From the NCBI GenBank assembly GCA_024742455.1, contig JANSYL010000010.1:1-64000 (forward strand): a DNA stretch of 64,000 nucleotides, given 5' to 3'. The notes under the pieces are model-generated. The model saw nothing but the letters and a program-made list of their open reading frames with translations. It had not been told where the DNA came from and made no database searches. Both the position numbers and the translations under genes were made by a program. Origin of the DNA: Paracoccaceae bacterium (lineage in GTDB: Bacteria; Pseudomonadota; Alphaproteobacteria; Rhodobacterales; Rhodobacteraceae). Of the stretch, positions 1 through 8,138 are shown piece by piece (position 1 is the stretch's first letter; each line of letters opens with the position of its first letter).

Positions 1-110
1 CCGGTGGCGGTGCCGAGATCGAGCGCGAGCAAGGTACGGTCGGCGCGGTGCGCCACCGGCAGATCGGGGATTGCCTCGCGGTGCGAGGTGGCGAGAGTCG
101 GGTCAGCCAT
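1..110 (-). CDS. RuvC-like crossover junction endonuclease, N-terminal fragment cut by window edge
   Basis: An ATG at 110, preceded by an AAGGAGA ribosome binding site, opens a minus-strand frame that runs off the left edge after about 36 codons. The visible peptide ends in the motif LLALDLGTATG. This resembles the first beta-strand and first catalytic aspartate of RuvC-fold nucleases found in phage-type replication operons of alphaproteobacteria. If so, it would cleave Holliday junctions produced by the replication and recombination genes upstream. It is the last gene of the minus-strand operon seen here. Only the first motif is visible, so the family call is an inference; another RNase H-fold protein is possible. 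Confidence 0.45.
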   Translation of the reverse strand, partial: MADPTLATSHREAIPDLPVAHRADRTLLALDLGTAT

Positions 111-201
111 GGGCGGTCTCCTTTTCTGGTTGGCTGCTCGGGTGGAAGACGACGGTGGTCTGGTGCTTGGCGGTACGGGGCCGCCGTCGTCGGATGGAGT
201 T

Positions 202-534
202 TCAGGATGCCTTTCGTCGTCGGCGACCATGGCGGGCGATATGCTGGCCGACGCGCTTTCGACCTGCGGCGGTGGCGGCCTTGCCGGGACGGCGGTGCTC
301 TTCGCAGCGCCGGTTCAGGGCCCGCGCCTTCAGGCCGGTCCGGCATTCGAACGGCTGGCCGCACTCGGCGCATCGGGATTGCCAGAGAATGATCGGTACG
401 GTTTCGCCGTCTGTCCGGATATGGAGATCGGAGCCCACGACGATGTAGCGTTGCCCGTCGAGCATCAGCACGGTGCCGGGCCTGGGCAGGAGGCGGAAGT
501 CGATGCGACGCACCACGCGCGGCTTGCGGGTCAT
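202..534 (-). CDS. small zinc-ribbon-like hypothetical protein
   Basis: This frame encodes 110 residues starting at the ATG at 534 (MTRKPRVVRR). The frame stays open upstream, but that extension is arginine-rich and looks like non-coding drift, so the later start is preferred. The middle of the protein carries CAECGQPFEC followed by a further Cys and Glu-His, a spacing that could bind one zinc ion. The basic ends suggest nucleic-acid binding. It lies between the repeat array at 712-845 and the RuvC-like gene and reads in the same direction as the element operon. I do not recognise a named family and its function is unknown. Confidence 0.6.
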   Translation of the reverse strand: MTRKPRVVRRIDFRLLPRPGTVLMLDGQRYIVVGSDLHIRTDGETVPIILWQSRCAECGQPFECRTGLKARALNRRCEEHRRPGKAATAAGRKRVGQHIARHGRRRRKAS

Positions 535-711
535 CGAAGGCCCTCCGACGTTCGGGACGCGCGATCGGGGACGGGGCCGGCGGCGAGACCTACGTATCGT
601 TGAGGCGGCCATCCCTGCAGGGTGGCCTCCTCATACGTAGTATAGGGGGTTTCATTGTTAGTCCTCCGGATGGCGTAACAGATTGTTTTCACGATACTTT
701 CTCCCGATTTA

Positions 712-845
712 GAGGACGAACAACGAGGACGTGTCTGTTTGTCCTCGTCCTCTGCAAGTCATTGATTTCATTGAGGGAGGACAAACAATGTACGAGGACG
801 AACAACTTCGTCCTCAGGACGAACAGGATTTTCGGGAGGACGAAG
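712..845. repeat. array of GAGGACGAAC repeats in both orientations (iteron or operator cluster)
   Basis: At least eight copies or near copies of the decamer GAGGACGAAC lie in this stretch. Forward copies occur at 712-721, 725-731 (partial), 777-786 (GAGGACAAAC), 794-803, 816-824 (first base differs) and 836-845 (last base differs). Inverted copies occur at 737-746 (GTTTGTCCTC), 747-752 (partial) and 806-815. The surrounding DNA is clearly richer in A and T than the adjoining genes. The array fills most of the 311-bp gap between the gene ending at 202 and the primase-helicase. Dense iterated sites beside a replication initiator suggest a replication origin or an autoregulatory operator; this role is inferred. 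Confidence 0.7.
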
Positions 846-3245
846 TCAGTCATCGACGCCCTCCGGATAGACCCAGATCGCCGGGTTCTCGACGTCGAGG
901 CAGACCCCGGACTGGGGGCACTTGTAGTGGCTGGGCAGCACCGGGATGCCTTCTCCGAGGACCTCGCCGGTCTCCGGATCGATCTGCGTCTCGCGGCCGA
1001 AACGCATGCCTTCGACGCAGAGATAGCCGAACCGGGAGCGCACGACCGCATGGCCGAAGGCGGTCCCGTCGCGGCGGAACTTCACGTGCCCCTTGGTGGT
1101 GAGCACCGCGAGCCGGTCGCGGATCGTGTACTTGCTGCCCAGCCCGGCGGTGTTCTCGAACGCCTCGCCGAACTGCGTCGATGTATAGAGACGTCCCTCG
1201 GCCGCCTCTTCGAACAGCAGGGCGAGGATCACGTCGCCCTTCCTGATCCGCTCGGCATCGTGCTTGGCACCGACGTCCTGACGGACCAGCCGCTCGTTCA
1301 TCGGGTTGATCTCGACCCATTCGCCGCCGCGCTTGTCGATGAGTTTCGGCGCGAGCGCGGGCCCGTTGCGCAGCTCGATCTCCAGCCGGCGCTCGCTGGC
1401 CTCTTCGTCGGGCCGGTGGAGGATCAGGCCGGTGGTGTAGAAGCCCCGGAGCGCGCTGGCGCCCGACAGCGCGAGGAACGGGTCCTCCTTCACCTGGTGT
1501 TTGGAGAGCTTGCGGGTGTGGTGGACCAGGATCACCCCGCATTCGGGATCGATATGGTCGCGCAGCGCCTCCACCCGGTCCTTGAGGAAGAACATCATGG
1601 CGGTGTTGTCGTTCTCGCCGCCGCCTTCGGGTCCGCCGTCGAAGAGGTTCCGAATGGGATCGATGCAGAGGATGTCCGGCGGGGTGTCGGGAAAGGCTGT
1701 CTGGATCGCCCGGGCAGCGCGCACGCTGCCCCCGTCGTCGAGCAGCATTTTCAGTTTCGGCGTGGCGACGAATGTGTCGCGGGCCGCTTTCAGCACGCCC
1801 GGCGGCAAGGCGATCTGGCGCAGGCGCTCGCGCAGGTAGTGGTACTGGATCTCGGCCTGCAGATAGAAGATCCGCAGCGGCCGCGGCGGGGCGAAGCCGA
1901 GGAAGGGCTGGCCGGCGGCCATGTGCACGAGCCAGGAGATCAGCAGGTCGCTCTTGCCCACCTTGGGCGCGCCGCCCAGCACCAGCAGGCCGCCCGGCGT
2001 CAGTACGCGGGGCGCGATGATGTCCTCGGGCATCGGCCTGTCATCGTCGAGCAGCGCACCGAGGCTGAAGGCGGGCAATTCGTCCGGCGACGGCGCGCCG
2101 CTGTCGAGCCGCACCAGCGGTGGGCCATTCTTCTCCACATGCAGCGCCCAGAGCCGCTCGGACTCGCGCTTGAGCCTCTCCACCGGCCATTGCGGGCGGA
2201 GCATCGCCGCGTTGTAGCCGCAGATGCCTTCCCAGCCGGCCTCCTTCGACAGCCGCCCCTCATGGACCATGCGGATGAAATGCCCGATGGCGGCCGAGGC
2301 GCCCTCGAAGCGCGACCAGTCGTCGACGGCGCCCTCGCGCACCGGGGTGACCAGCACATCGTCGACGGCGGGTCTGTCGGAATGGGTGAATTCGGGCTGC
2401 AGGGACACGCCCGGCGCGGGCGGCATGTCGGTCACGGCCTCGACGAACTCGTCCAGGTCGCGTTCGAAATCGGCGTTCAGCTCGACGATCCGGACCAGCG
2501 TCTTGAGGGAGTTCTTGTAATAGACCGAACCCGCGACGCGAATGGGCTGGTGCGCCGATCGGAAATGCGTGTCCCCGCCGACCTTGGCGGCGATGTCGCC
2601 GCGCAGGCGGGTCACGCGCGCAATGTCGCTGCCCTCGGCTGGCTCTGTCAGCTTCCACCAGACATGGGCCTTGCGCTGACCCTCGGGCGTGACGCCGCCG
2701 CTTTCCACCACCATGGTGGGCGGGCCGAGGTGACGCTCGAGATGGGCGCGCGCGGCGGCGATGTCGCCGGTGTCGAGATCGACGACCACGGTCTGCATCT
2801 GCTCGATGTCGGCGGCCCTGGCTTTTCCGGGCTCCGCGACCGTGCCGGGGATGACATAGACCGCTGCGCCCTCGCGCGCGGCCCAGCCTGCGAAGGTGAC
2901 CATCTTGTCGGGCGCGTTGGCGTCCGCCTCGATCCAGATGTTGTGGGGCCGGCCGTCGAAGCCCTGACCCTTGTCGATGAAACTGCGGACGGGGATCAGT
3001 CCATCGGAGTAGCCGAAGACCACCTCCATGAACTGCGCGATCTGCGCGGGGTCCGGCTCGTCGCCGAAGACGTCGATCTGCGGTGCTGCGTCGTTGAAGT
3101 CGCGCCAGGGGTTGAAGTGGACGAGGTTCTCGGGCCCCGGGGTGGGCGGCTCCGGCGGCGCCGGCTTATCATCGTGATCTGTGGTCATGGCGGGGTCCTC
3201 CTGCGTGGCGGACGTGGCCGGCGGGTCCTCGGGCGCATCAGTCAT
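846..3245 (-). CDS. primase-polymerase / RepA-like helicase fusion, element replication protein
   Basis: The protein has 799 residues from the ATG at 3245, which overlaps the stop of the upstream nuclease gene as ATGA. Around residue 155 the pattern DLDTGD, followed by VVESGG and a His-Val-Trp-Trp motif, fits a primase-polymerase (archaeo-eukaryotic primase type) catalytic region. Around residues 425-432 GGAPKVGKSDLL is a Walker A motif, and LCIDPIRNLFDGG downstream fits Walker B of a RepA or DnaB-like hexameric helicase. HHTRK further on matches the helicase sensor region. Fusions of this kind replicate phages and integrative elements. The repeat array directly downstream could be its binding site. 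A later start at 3188 is possible. Confidence 0.75.
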   Translation of the reverse strand: MTDAPEDPPATSATQEDPAMTTDHDDKPAPPEPPTPGPENLVHFNPWRDFNDAAPQIDVFGDEPDPAQIAQFMEVVFGYSDGLIPVRSFIDKGQGFDGRPHNIWIEADANAPDKMVTFAGWAAREGAAVYVIPGTVAEPGKARAADIEQMQTVVVDLDTGDIAAARAHLERHLGPPTMVVESGGVTPEGQRKAHVWWKLTEPAEGSDIARVTRLRGDIAAKVGGDTHFRSAHQPIRVAGSVYYKNSLKTLVRIVELNADFERDLDEFVEAVTDMPPAPGVSLQPEFTHSDRPAVDDVLVTPVREGAVDDWSRFEGASAAIGHFIRMVHEGRLSKEAGWEGICGYNAAMLRPQWPVERLKRESERLWALHVEKNGPPLVRLDSGAPSPDELPAFSLGALLDDDRPMPEDIIAPRVLTPGGLLVLGGAPKVGKSDLLISWLVHMAAGQPFLGFAPPRPLRIFYLQAEIQYHYLRERLRQIALPPGVLKAARDTFVATPKLKMLLDDGGSVRAARAIQTAFPDTPPDILCIDPIRNLFDGGPEGGGENDNTAMMFFLKDRVEALRDHIDPECGVILVHHTRKLSKHQVKEDPFLALSGASALRGFYTTGLILHRPDEEASERRLEIELRNGPALAPKLIDKRGGEWVEINPMNERLVRQDVGAKHDAERIRKGDVILALLFEEAAEGRLYTSTQFGEAFENTAGLGSKYTIRDRLAVLTTKGHVKFRRDGTAFGHAVVRSRFGYLCVEGMRFGRETQIDPETGEVLGEGIPVLPSHYKCPQSGVCLDVENPAIWVYPEGVDD

Positions 3246-4000
3246 GCCGGCAGGCTCCAGCAGCGCTCGGCCCACGGACAGAACCGGCATTCGAAGAAGT
3301 CGCGATGGGCAGCGATGCGCGGGAGCAGTTCGCCCGCGTCGGTGGCCCGCAGGATCCGCACGCCCCGGTCCGACATGCGCTGCGCGAGGTCGGCATCGAA
3401 GGGCACCAGCTCGTGGTGCAGCTCGGCCGTGTCCTTGTTGATCGCGGTGAAGAGCGCCGGCGCGGCGCTGATGCCCGGCACTGCCGCTTCCATGTAGGCC
3501 TGGTAGAGCGCGATCTGCGCGGCATAGACCGGCTTCGCGACGGTCACGCCCTTGGCGACCGTCTCGCGCCAGTTCTTCGCGTTCATGGTCTTGCACTCCC
3601 AGAGCGCGGGGGTGCGCAGCCCCAGCGCCGCGGGCGCCTCGGCGACGATCCCGTCGACATGGCCGCGGATGCGCCCGCCGGCGACGGAGAAGCCGAACTG
3701 GCCGCCGTCACGTTTCTGGGCGACCAGATCGAGCCCCGCCGCCCGAAGCCAGCGGATGGCGAGATCCTCGAGCCGATGCCCGATGGCGAAGATCCGGAGC
3801 ACGCGGCCCGGAAAGTCCTGGCCTTCGTCCTTGGGCGCGCCCGCGAACTCGAACTGCAGCGCCCGTTCGCAGGGATGGCCCAGCCGGGAGCCACCGAGGT
3901 AGTCGCGAGCCGGCGTGGCCGCGCGTTCGGCCTCCAGCGCGGTGTCCACGGCCGCATTGATGCGCTCGGCGATACCGGGGCGGTGGTTGTAATCCAGCAT
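3242..4000 (-). CDS. Cas4/RecB-like PD-(D/E)XK nuclease
   Basis: This gene encodes 252 residues from the ATG at 4000, overlapping the stop of the preceding gene. GHVDG near residue 115 and LWECKTM near residue 134 supply the Asp and Glu-x-Lys of a PD-(D/E)XK nuclease. A Cys near residue 43 (GHPCERAL) and three C-terminal cysteines in ECRFCPWAERC match the four-cysteine iron-sulfur cluster of Cas4 and AddB-type exonucleases. In phage operons such enzymes resect DNA ends for recombination. It sits between the zinc-ribbon protein and the primase-helicase, coupled to both by 4-nt overlaps. No CRISPR array or cas genes lie nearby, so a CRISPR role is not suggested. Confidence 0.78.
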   Translation of the reverse strand: MLDYNHRPGIAERINAAVDTALEAERAATPARDYLGGSRLGHPCERALQFEFAGAPKDEGQDFPGRVLRIFAIGHRLEDLAIRWLRAAGLDLVAQKRDGGQFGFSVAGGRIRGHVDGIVAEAPAALGLRTPALWECKTMNAKNWRETVAKGVTVAKPVYAAQIALYQAYMEAAVPGISAAPALFTAINKDTAELHHELVPFDADLAQRMSDRGVRILRATDAGELLPRIAAHRDFFECRFCPWAERCWSLPA

Positions 4001-4428
4001 CAGAACGGGATCTCCGAGTGGCTGGCAATCTCGGCCATCTCGGCGCGGAACGCCTCGATCGTGATGACGATCAGCCGGTGCATGTCGTTCTGGGTCAGCT
4101 GGCCCAACGGCCGGTCCCACCCGATCCGCTCCATCTCGGGGGCGAGCGCGCGCATGACGGCGGGCAGTGCCTGGGTTTCCTCTTCGGTGAAGTCGACCAT
4201 GCTCAGTCCTCTCTTCGCTTTGAGGGTGAAGGCCGCCTGGCAGCCCATGGAGCAGAACCAGCGGCGGGTGCGGGTTGGGCGCGGCCGGTGGGGATCGAAC
4301 CAGCCGAAGCCACGCGTGCGCGCGGTGCAGACGGCGCAGAGCGCCAGACGCGGGTGCCAGAGGCGGTCACGGCCCGGGCGACCCGGAGCCGCTGCGGGCG
4401 GGGACGGGATTTGCGCGACATGGCTCAC
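4000..4428 (-). CDS. DUF6511-like zinc-ribbon protein
   Basis: The likely start is a GTG at 4428, which overlaps the helicase stop as GTGA; the product is 142 residues. CAVC near residue 31, GFGWFDPHRPRP, and WFCSMGC make a treble-clef or zinc-ribbon-like N-terminal half. The C-terminal half is helical (ALPAVMRALAPEMERIGWDRPLG and following) with no cysteines. This layout matches my memory of the DUF6511 family in alphaproteobacterial prophages. The zinc ribbon may bind DNA or the neighbouring helicase and nuclease. The function is unknown and the family name is from recall only. Confidence 0.6.
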   Translation of the reverse strand: MSHVAQIPSPPAAAPGRPGRDRLWHPRLALCAVCTARTRGFGWFDPHRPRPTRTRRWFCSMGCQAAFTLKAKRGLSMVDFTEEETQALPAVMRALAPEMERIGWDRPLGQLTQNDMHRLIVITIEAFRAEMAEIASHSEIPF

Positions 4429-6116
4429 GCGGCCTCCCGCGCGGGCGGCGCCGCGCTCAGGATCAGTTGTCGGATGGCGCGCTTGTTGAACCCGAAGGTC
4501 ATCAGCGCCGAGGCCTTGTAGCGCGTGAGCCCGTAGTCGCCGCGCGCGGCGGGCGAGAGATATTGCAGCTGCTTCTGCGTGGCGGGCTGGGTCAGCCACG
4601 CCTTGCTCTTGAACGCGCTCTCGTCGGTCTCGTGATCGTTCAGCCAGTCGTCGGCCTGCGCGAGACAGACGCTGCGCTCACCTATCCCCAGCAGCCGGGG
4701 CTGCCCCCCGCGCTCGCCGCCGATGGCGTACCAGACGCCGTCGAGCCAGAAGACGCCGCCCCATGCCACAAAGCCCGTGGCGAGCAACGCATCCTCGGTG
4801 CCGAATAGATCGACCCATGCGAAGCTGGATCGCTCGAGCAGGTCGATCTCGGTCATCAGGAAGTCCGAGAGCGCCCCGTTCGGGTTTCCATCGGATGTCG
4901 CGTCCTCGGGCTCCACCAGCGCCTCGCCGCAGATCGGGCATTCGCGGGCGGCCAGCGGAATGTCGGCATGGCAGGACGGACAGGTCTTCGAAGGCGCCTC
5001 GCCGTTGCCGGTCTTGCCGTCGAGATCGACATCCTGTTCCAGCGTGCCGTGGGTCAGGCTCGACGATCCGAAATCCAGCACCACGCAGTCTGTCTTGACG
5101 ACGCCGGGATGCTCCTCGGGGTCAACGGTCCGCAGGCCGCGGCCGACCATCTGGATCATGGTGGACTTGTAAGAGGACGGGCGCAGCAGCACGACGCAGG
5201 ACGTGGGCGGGTGGTCCCAGCCTTCCGTCAGCACGGCCACGTTGGTGATGACGCGGAGTTCGCCGCGGGCGAAGGCGGCCAGTATATTGCGCCGCGCATC
5301 GGCGGGAAGATCGCCGTTGATCAGGCCCGTGGGGATGCCGGCCGCGTTGAACGCCTCGGCCACATGCTCCGCGTGCCCCACGGTCGAGCAGAACACGACC
5401 GTGGGGCGGTCGGAGGCCTTGTCTTGCCAGTGGCGCACAACCTCGTCGGTGATCGGCGCGCGGTCCATGATCTCGGCCACCTCGCCCATGTCGAAATCCG
5501 ACGCCGTCCTGTGCACGGCCTCGAGCTTGTCCCGGACGCTCACATCGATGACGAAGGTCCGGGGCGGCACCAGGTGCCCCGATGCGATCAGCTCGCCCAG
5601 CCGCACCTGGTCGGCGACATTGTCGAAGACCTCGCGCAGCCCCTTCTTGTCACCGCGGTTCGGCGTGGCTGTGACGCCGAAAATGCGCGCGTCGGGATTG
5701 GCCTCGCGGACACGGTCGACGATGCGACGGTAGCTGTCGGCCACCGCGTGATGCGCCTCGTCGATCACCAGCAGGTCCAGCTTTGGCATCCCCGCCAGGT
5801 TGGCCTGACGTGCCAGCGTGGGCACCATGGCGAAGGTGACCTGGCCGTCCCAGGATTTGGTCGTGGCGTCGACGACGGAGGTGGACACGCCCGGGACCAC
5901 GCGCCGGAACTTGTCCCGGTTCTGCGCGATCAGCTCGTCGCGATGCGCCAGGACGCAAGCCTTGGAGGCGCTGTCGCCAAGGCTTGCGCCGGTGACGGCC
6001 GACAGCATGATCGTCTTGCCCGCGCCGGTGGGCGCGATGCCCAGTGTGTTGGCGCGGGTGCCGAGCGCAGACAGGCTGCGCTCGACGAAGAGTTTCTGGC
6101 GGGGACGCAATCGCAT
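4425..6116 (-). CDS. SF2 DEAD/DEAH-box helicase with internal zinc ribbon
   Basis: The 563-residue protein starts at an ATG with the Q-motif-like RLRPRQKLFVERSL. Walker A is APTGAGKT at about residues 29-36. The Walker B box is VIDEAHH at about residue 118, followed by GVTATP (motif III). Motif VI is QMVGRGLRT. After the helicase core, CPSC and CPIC, spaced 14 residues apart near residues 377-394, form a zinc ribbon. The C-terminal third is unusual and conserved-looking (FGTEDALLATGFVAW). Such helicases replace replicative or recombinational helicases in phages and integrative elements. The gene is coupled to its neighbours in the replication operon. Confidence 0.85.
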   Translation of the reverse strand: MRLRPRQKLFVERSLSALGTRANTLGIAPTGAGKTIMLSAVTGASLGDSASKACVLAHRDELIAQNRDKFRRVVPGVSTSVVDATTKSWDGQVTFAMVPTLARQANLAGMPKLDLLVIDEAHHAVADSYRRIVDRVREANPDARIFGVTATPNRGDKKGLREVFDNVADQVRLGELIASGHLVPPRTFVIDVSVRDKLEAVHRTASDFDMGEVAEIMDRAPITDEVVRHWQDKASDRPTVVFCSTVGHAEHVAEAFNAAGIPTGLINGDLPADARRNILAAFARGELRVITNVAVLTEGWDHPPTSCVVLLRPSSYKSTMIQMVGRGLRTVDPEEHPGVVKTDCVVLDFGSSSLTHGTLEQDVDLDGKTGNGEAPSKTCPSCHADIPLAARECPICGEALVEPEDATSDGNPNGALSDFLMTEIDLLERSSFAWVDLFGTEDALLATGFVAWGGVFWLDGVWYAIGGERGGQPRLLGIGERSVCLAQADDWLNDHETDESAFKSKAWLTQPATQKQLQYLSPAARGDYGLTRYKASALMTFGFNKRAIRQLILSAAPPAREAA

Positions 6117-6128
6117 GGCCCGGACCCC

Positions 6129-6758
6129 TCACTGGGCCCAGCTCGGACGGCCCGGAACGCCCGGCGCGGACGGCGCCTGCTGGGCGGGCTGCTGCCGTGG
6201 CTGCGGTGCCGGCGCATGCTGGTGCGGGGCGGTGTCCTGAGACTGCGACGCCATGGCCGGCGCTGTGCCCATGATCTGCGCGTAATCGCGGTGGTCCGGC
6301 GTCACCGCCGCGCGGATCTCGTTCTTGTCCTCGCCATTGGTATCGGTGCCTGTGTCGATCCGGGCCACGAATTCGAGCCCGTCGAGATCGGCGAAGCCGC
6401 CGATGCGCCGCGCCGCCTGCGCCTCCGGCGAGTTGTCCTTGTCGGAGATCCCGCGCGCCGAGTTCAGCATGCCGCGCACGAGGCTACGGCCCATGTTGGC
6501 CCAGTCCGGCCCCTTGGGGCTGTAGAGCCCGATCAGCGACCAGATCTTGCGGCGGGCATACGGCCCTTCCAGCACCGTGTATTCGGCGTCGAGATAGACG
6601 GCCCCGGTCGCGCCGCGCCTGGCGTAGCCGCCGGTCCAGCCCTGCGCGGGATCGTCGAAGCCGCCGGGGCGGATGGTCATCCGCACCTTTGCGAGCGTGC
6701 CCTTGGGGATGACGTTGGCGTTCGATTGCGCGTCGTTGAAATCGTTCCAGAGAGACAT
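6129..6758 (-). CDS. possible ssDNA-binding protein of the element
   Basis: The protein has 209 residues and starts MSLWNDFNDAQSN. The first 140 residues contain alternating charged beta-strand-like segments (KVRMTIRPGGF, VYLDAEYTVLEGPYARRKIW). The last 50 are a low-complexity tail rich in Pro, Gln and Ala ending in PGRPSWAQ. A compact domain plus a disordered tail is the layout of phage single-stranded DNA-binding proteins. It lies between the Sak4-like ATPase and the helicase, where such a protein is expected. I see no motif that proves the assignment, so the role comes from context. Confidence 0.5.
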   Translation of the reverse strand: MSLWNDFNDAQSNANVIPKGTLAKVRMTIRPGGFDDPAQGWTGGYARRGATGAVYLDAEYTVLEGPYARRKIWSLIGLYSPKGPDWANMGRSLVRGMLNSARGISDKDNSPEAQAARRIGGFADLDGLEFVARIDTGTDTNGEDKNEIRAAVTPDHRDYAQIMGTAPAMASQSQDTAPHQHAPAPQPRQQPAQQAPSAPGVPGRPSWAQ

Positions 6759-6771
6759 GGATGGGGTCCTT

Positions 6772-7644
6772 TCAGCTGTCGGTGGTGTCGGAGGGGGTGG
6801 CCGGCGCCGTCGGTGGCGCGGCGTGGCTCAGGCGTTCGGGGGCGGGCGTCGCGGGCTGGCGGATCTTGTCCATCAGGCGCCCGAGATGCGGCGGCTCGAC
6901 CATGTCGAGACGCCCCGACCGATCCTTGGCCGGATAGCCCCAGGGGTTGAGTGTCTGGCAGACGAAGCCGCGCTGCAGGCTGCCGTCCTCGGCCTTGAAC
7001 TCGGCCATGGTGATGACCTGATCGACGATGCCCGGCAGTTCGAGGCCGGTCTTGGAGCCGTCGATCTGCGGCTGGAACACCTTGCGATTGAAGTCGTCGA
7101 GCTTCTCGTCGAGGATCCCGACGAACCAGACGTTCTTCGCCCGCGTGTGCTGCAAATGCGTGAGCCAGGCGATCATCTCGCGCCCGTGCAGCCCATAGGC
7201 ACCGCGGACATCGGGCTTGCCGGTCTTCTCGGAATGCGCCTCGGGCTGGCCCTTGCTCCACTGAAAGCAGAGCCGCCCGGCCACGGTGATTGAGTCGATG
7301 AACACCGTGTCGTACTTGTCGAGCACGGCCGGGTCGCCGAAACGGTCGCAGACCGCGTCGTAATGCGCCTGGCTGTAGGGCTGATCGGCGCGCAGTGCCG
7401 GGTTGGGCCCACCGATGAATGCCGCGAAATCCCGGCATTCTGTCCAGGTCCGCGGCCGGATCGCGTCGACCGCCAGCCCCTCGATGGCCAGATCCCCGGC
7501 CTCGAGATCGTAGAACAGCGTCGTCGAGTTCAGCAGCGTCCACAGCAGCGAGGTCTTGCCGATGCCGGGCGGGCCGAAGATCACGCCCTTGATGCCGCGC
7601 GGCTCGGCCATCCGCTGGTCGGCGGTGATGATGGGGAGCGTCAT
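6772..7644 (-). CDS. Sak4-like AAA ATPase (phage RecA-fold recombination protein)
   Basis: The product is 290 residues from the ATG at 7644, overlapping the previous stop by 4 nt. GVIFGPPGIGKTSLL at about residues 20-33 is the Walker A motif. DTVFIDSIT further on is Walker B with the serine-threonine pair typical of the AAA_24 or Sak4 family. These RecA-fold ATPases promote single-strand annealing or exchange in phages, usually beside an SSB-like partner, as seen here. The C-terminus is a short Pro- and Ala-rich tail. The frame stays open upstream, but the internal ATG fits the domain start and the overlap. Confidence 0.75.
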   Translation of the reverse strand: MTLPIITADQRMAEPRGIKGVIFGPPGIGKTSLLWTLLNSTTLFYDLEAGDLAIEGLAVDAIRPRTWTECRDFAAFIGGPNPALRADQPYSQAHYDAVCDRFGDPAVLDKYDTVFIDSITVAGRLCFQWSKGQPEAHSEKTGKPDVRGAYGLHGREMIAWLTHLQHTRAKNVWFVGILDEKLDDFNRKVFQPQIDGSKTGLELPGIVDQVITMAEFKAEDGSLQRGFVCQTLNPWGYPAKDRSGRLDMVEPPHLGRLMDKIRQPATPAPERLSHAAPPTAPATPSDTTDS

Positions 7645-8138
7645 GCCGGCACCTCCTGGCGCGCGGCATCCATGCCGGTCTGTGCGAGGATCGCGTCGAG
7701 ACAGTCGCCGAAGCACCAGTCGGGATGCGCGGCCCAGAACCGGTCGGCCTGCCGCAGCGCCTCGCGCCATTCGCGCAGGGCGGCGCTGTCATGGGCGATC
7801 TGCCGGCGGCGGATCTCGATGGCGCGTTCGAACTGGTCGCGCGAGAGATCGCGCGTGGCGACCAGCGTGGTGCCCTCGAGGTCCATGGCCACGGCGGCGG
7901 GCAGTTCAAATGGCAGTTCCGCCTGTGCCGGGGTCGATGACCTTTCCGCCTTGAGCTTCAGGCTGCGGGCGCGCTGATCGATCCGCGCGACGACCCCGTC
8001 GATCCCGGCGAGGTACTGGCCGTCGGCATCGATATCGTCCCAGCGCGCGACCGCGGCCTCGCGCTTGTTGACCGACCGGCCGGCGATCACCGCGCCGACG
8101 ATCTCGCCCACGACGTCATTCAGACGCATCTGTCCCAT
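7641..8138 (-). CDS. hypothetical protein of element operon
   Basis: This gene encodes 165 residues from the ATG at 8138, placed after a good AGGAGG site. The N-terminus (VVGEIVGAVIAGRSVNKREAAVARWDDID) is followed by a Lys- and Arg-rich helix that may form a coiled coil. The C-terminal half is rich in Arg and Trp with two cysteines (DWCFGDCLDAIL). It overlaps the genes on both sides (23 nt upstream, 4 nt downstream), so it is translated as part of the operon. No catalytic motif is visible and I do not recognise a family. Confidence 0.6.
   Translation of the reverse strand: MGQMRLNDVVGEIVGAVIAGRSVNKREAAVARWDDIDADGQYLAGIDGVVARIDQRARSLKLKAERSSTPAQAELPFELPAAVAMDLEGTTLVATRDLSRDQFERAIEIRRRQIAHDSAALREWREALRQADRFWAAHPDWCFGDCLDAILAQTGMDAARQEVPA

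Noticed and set aside
689-853. Minus-strand 54-codon frame overlapping the primase stop
   Set aside because: Its repeated FVL peptides simply translate the GAGGACGAAC array; the DNA repeats explain it better than a gene.
600-3497. A 965-codon plus-strand open frame
   Set aside because: It is antisense to the primase-helicase, whose motifs are clear; its sequence lacks recognisable domains and is an effect of high GC content.
3242-4000. Cas4-like nuclease as a sign of CRISPR
   Set aside because: No repeats with regular spacers and no other cas genes; phage operons often carry such nucleases.
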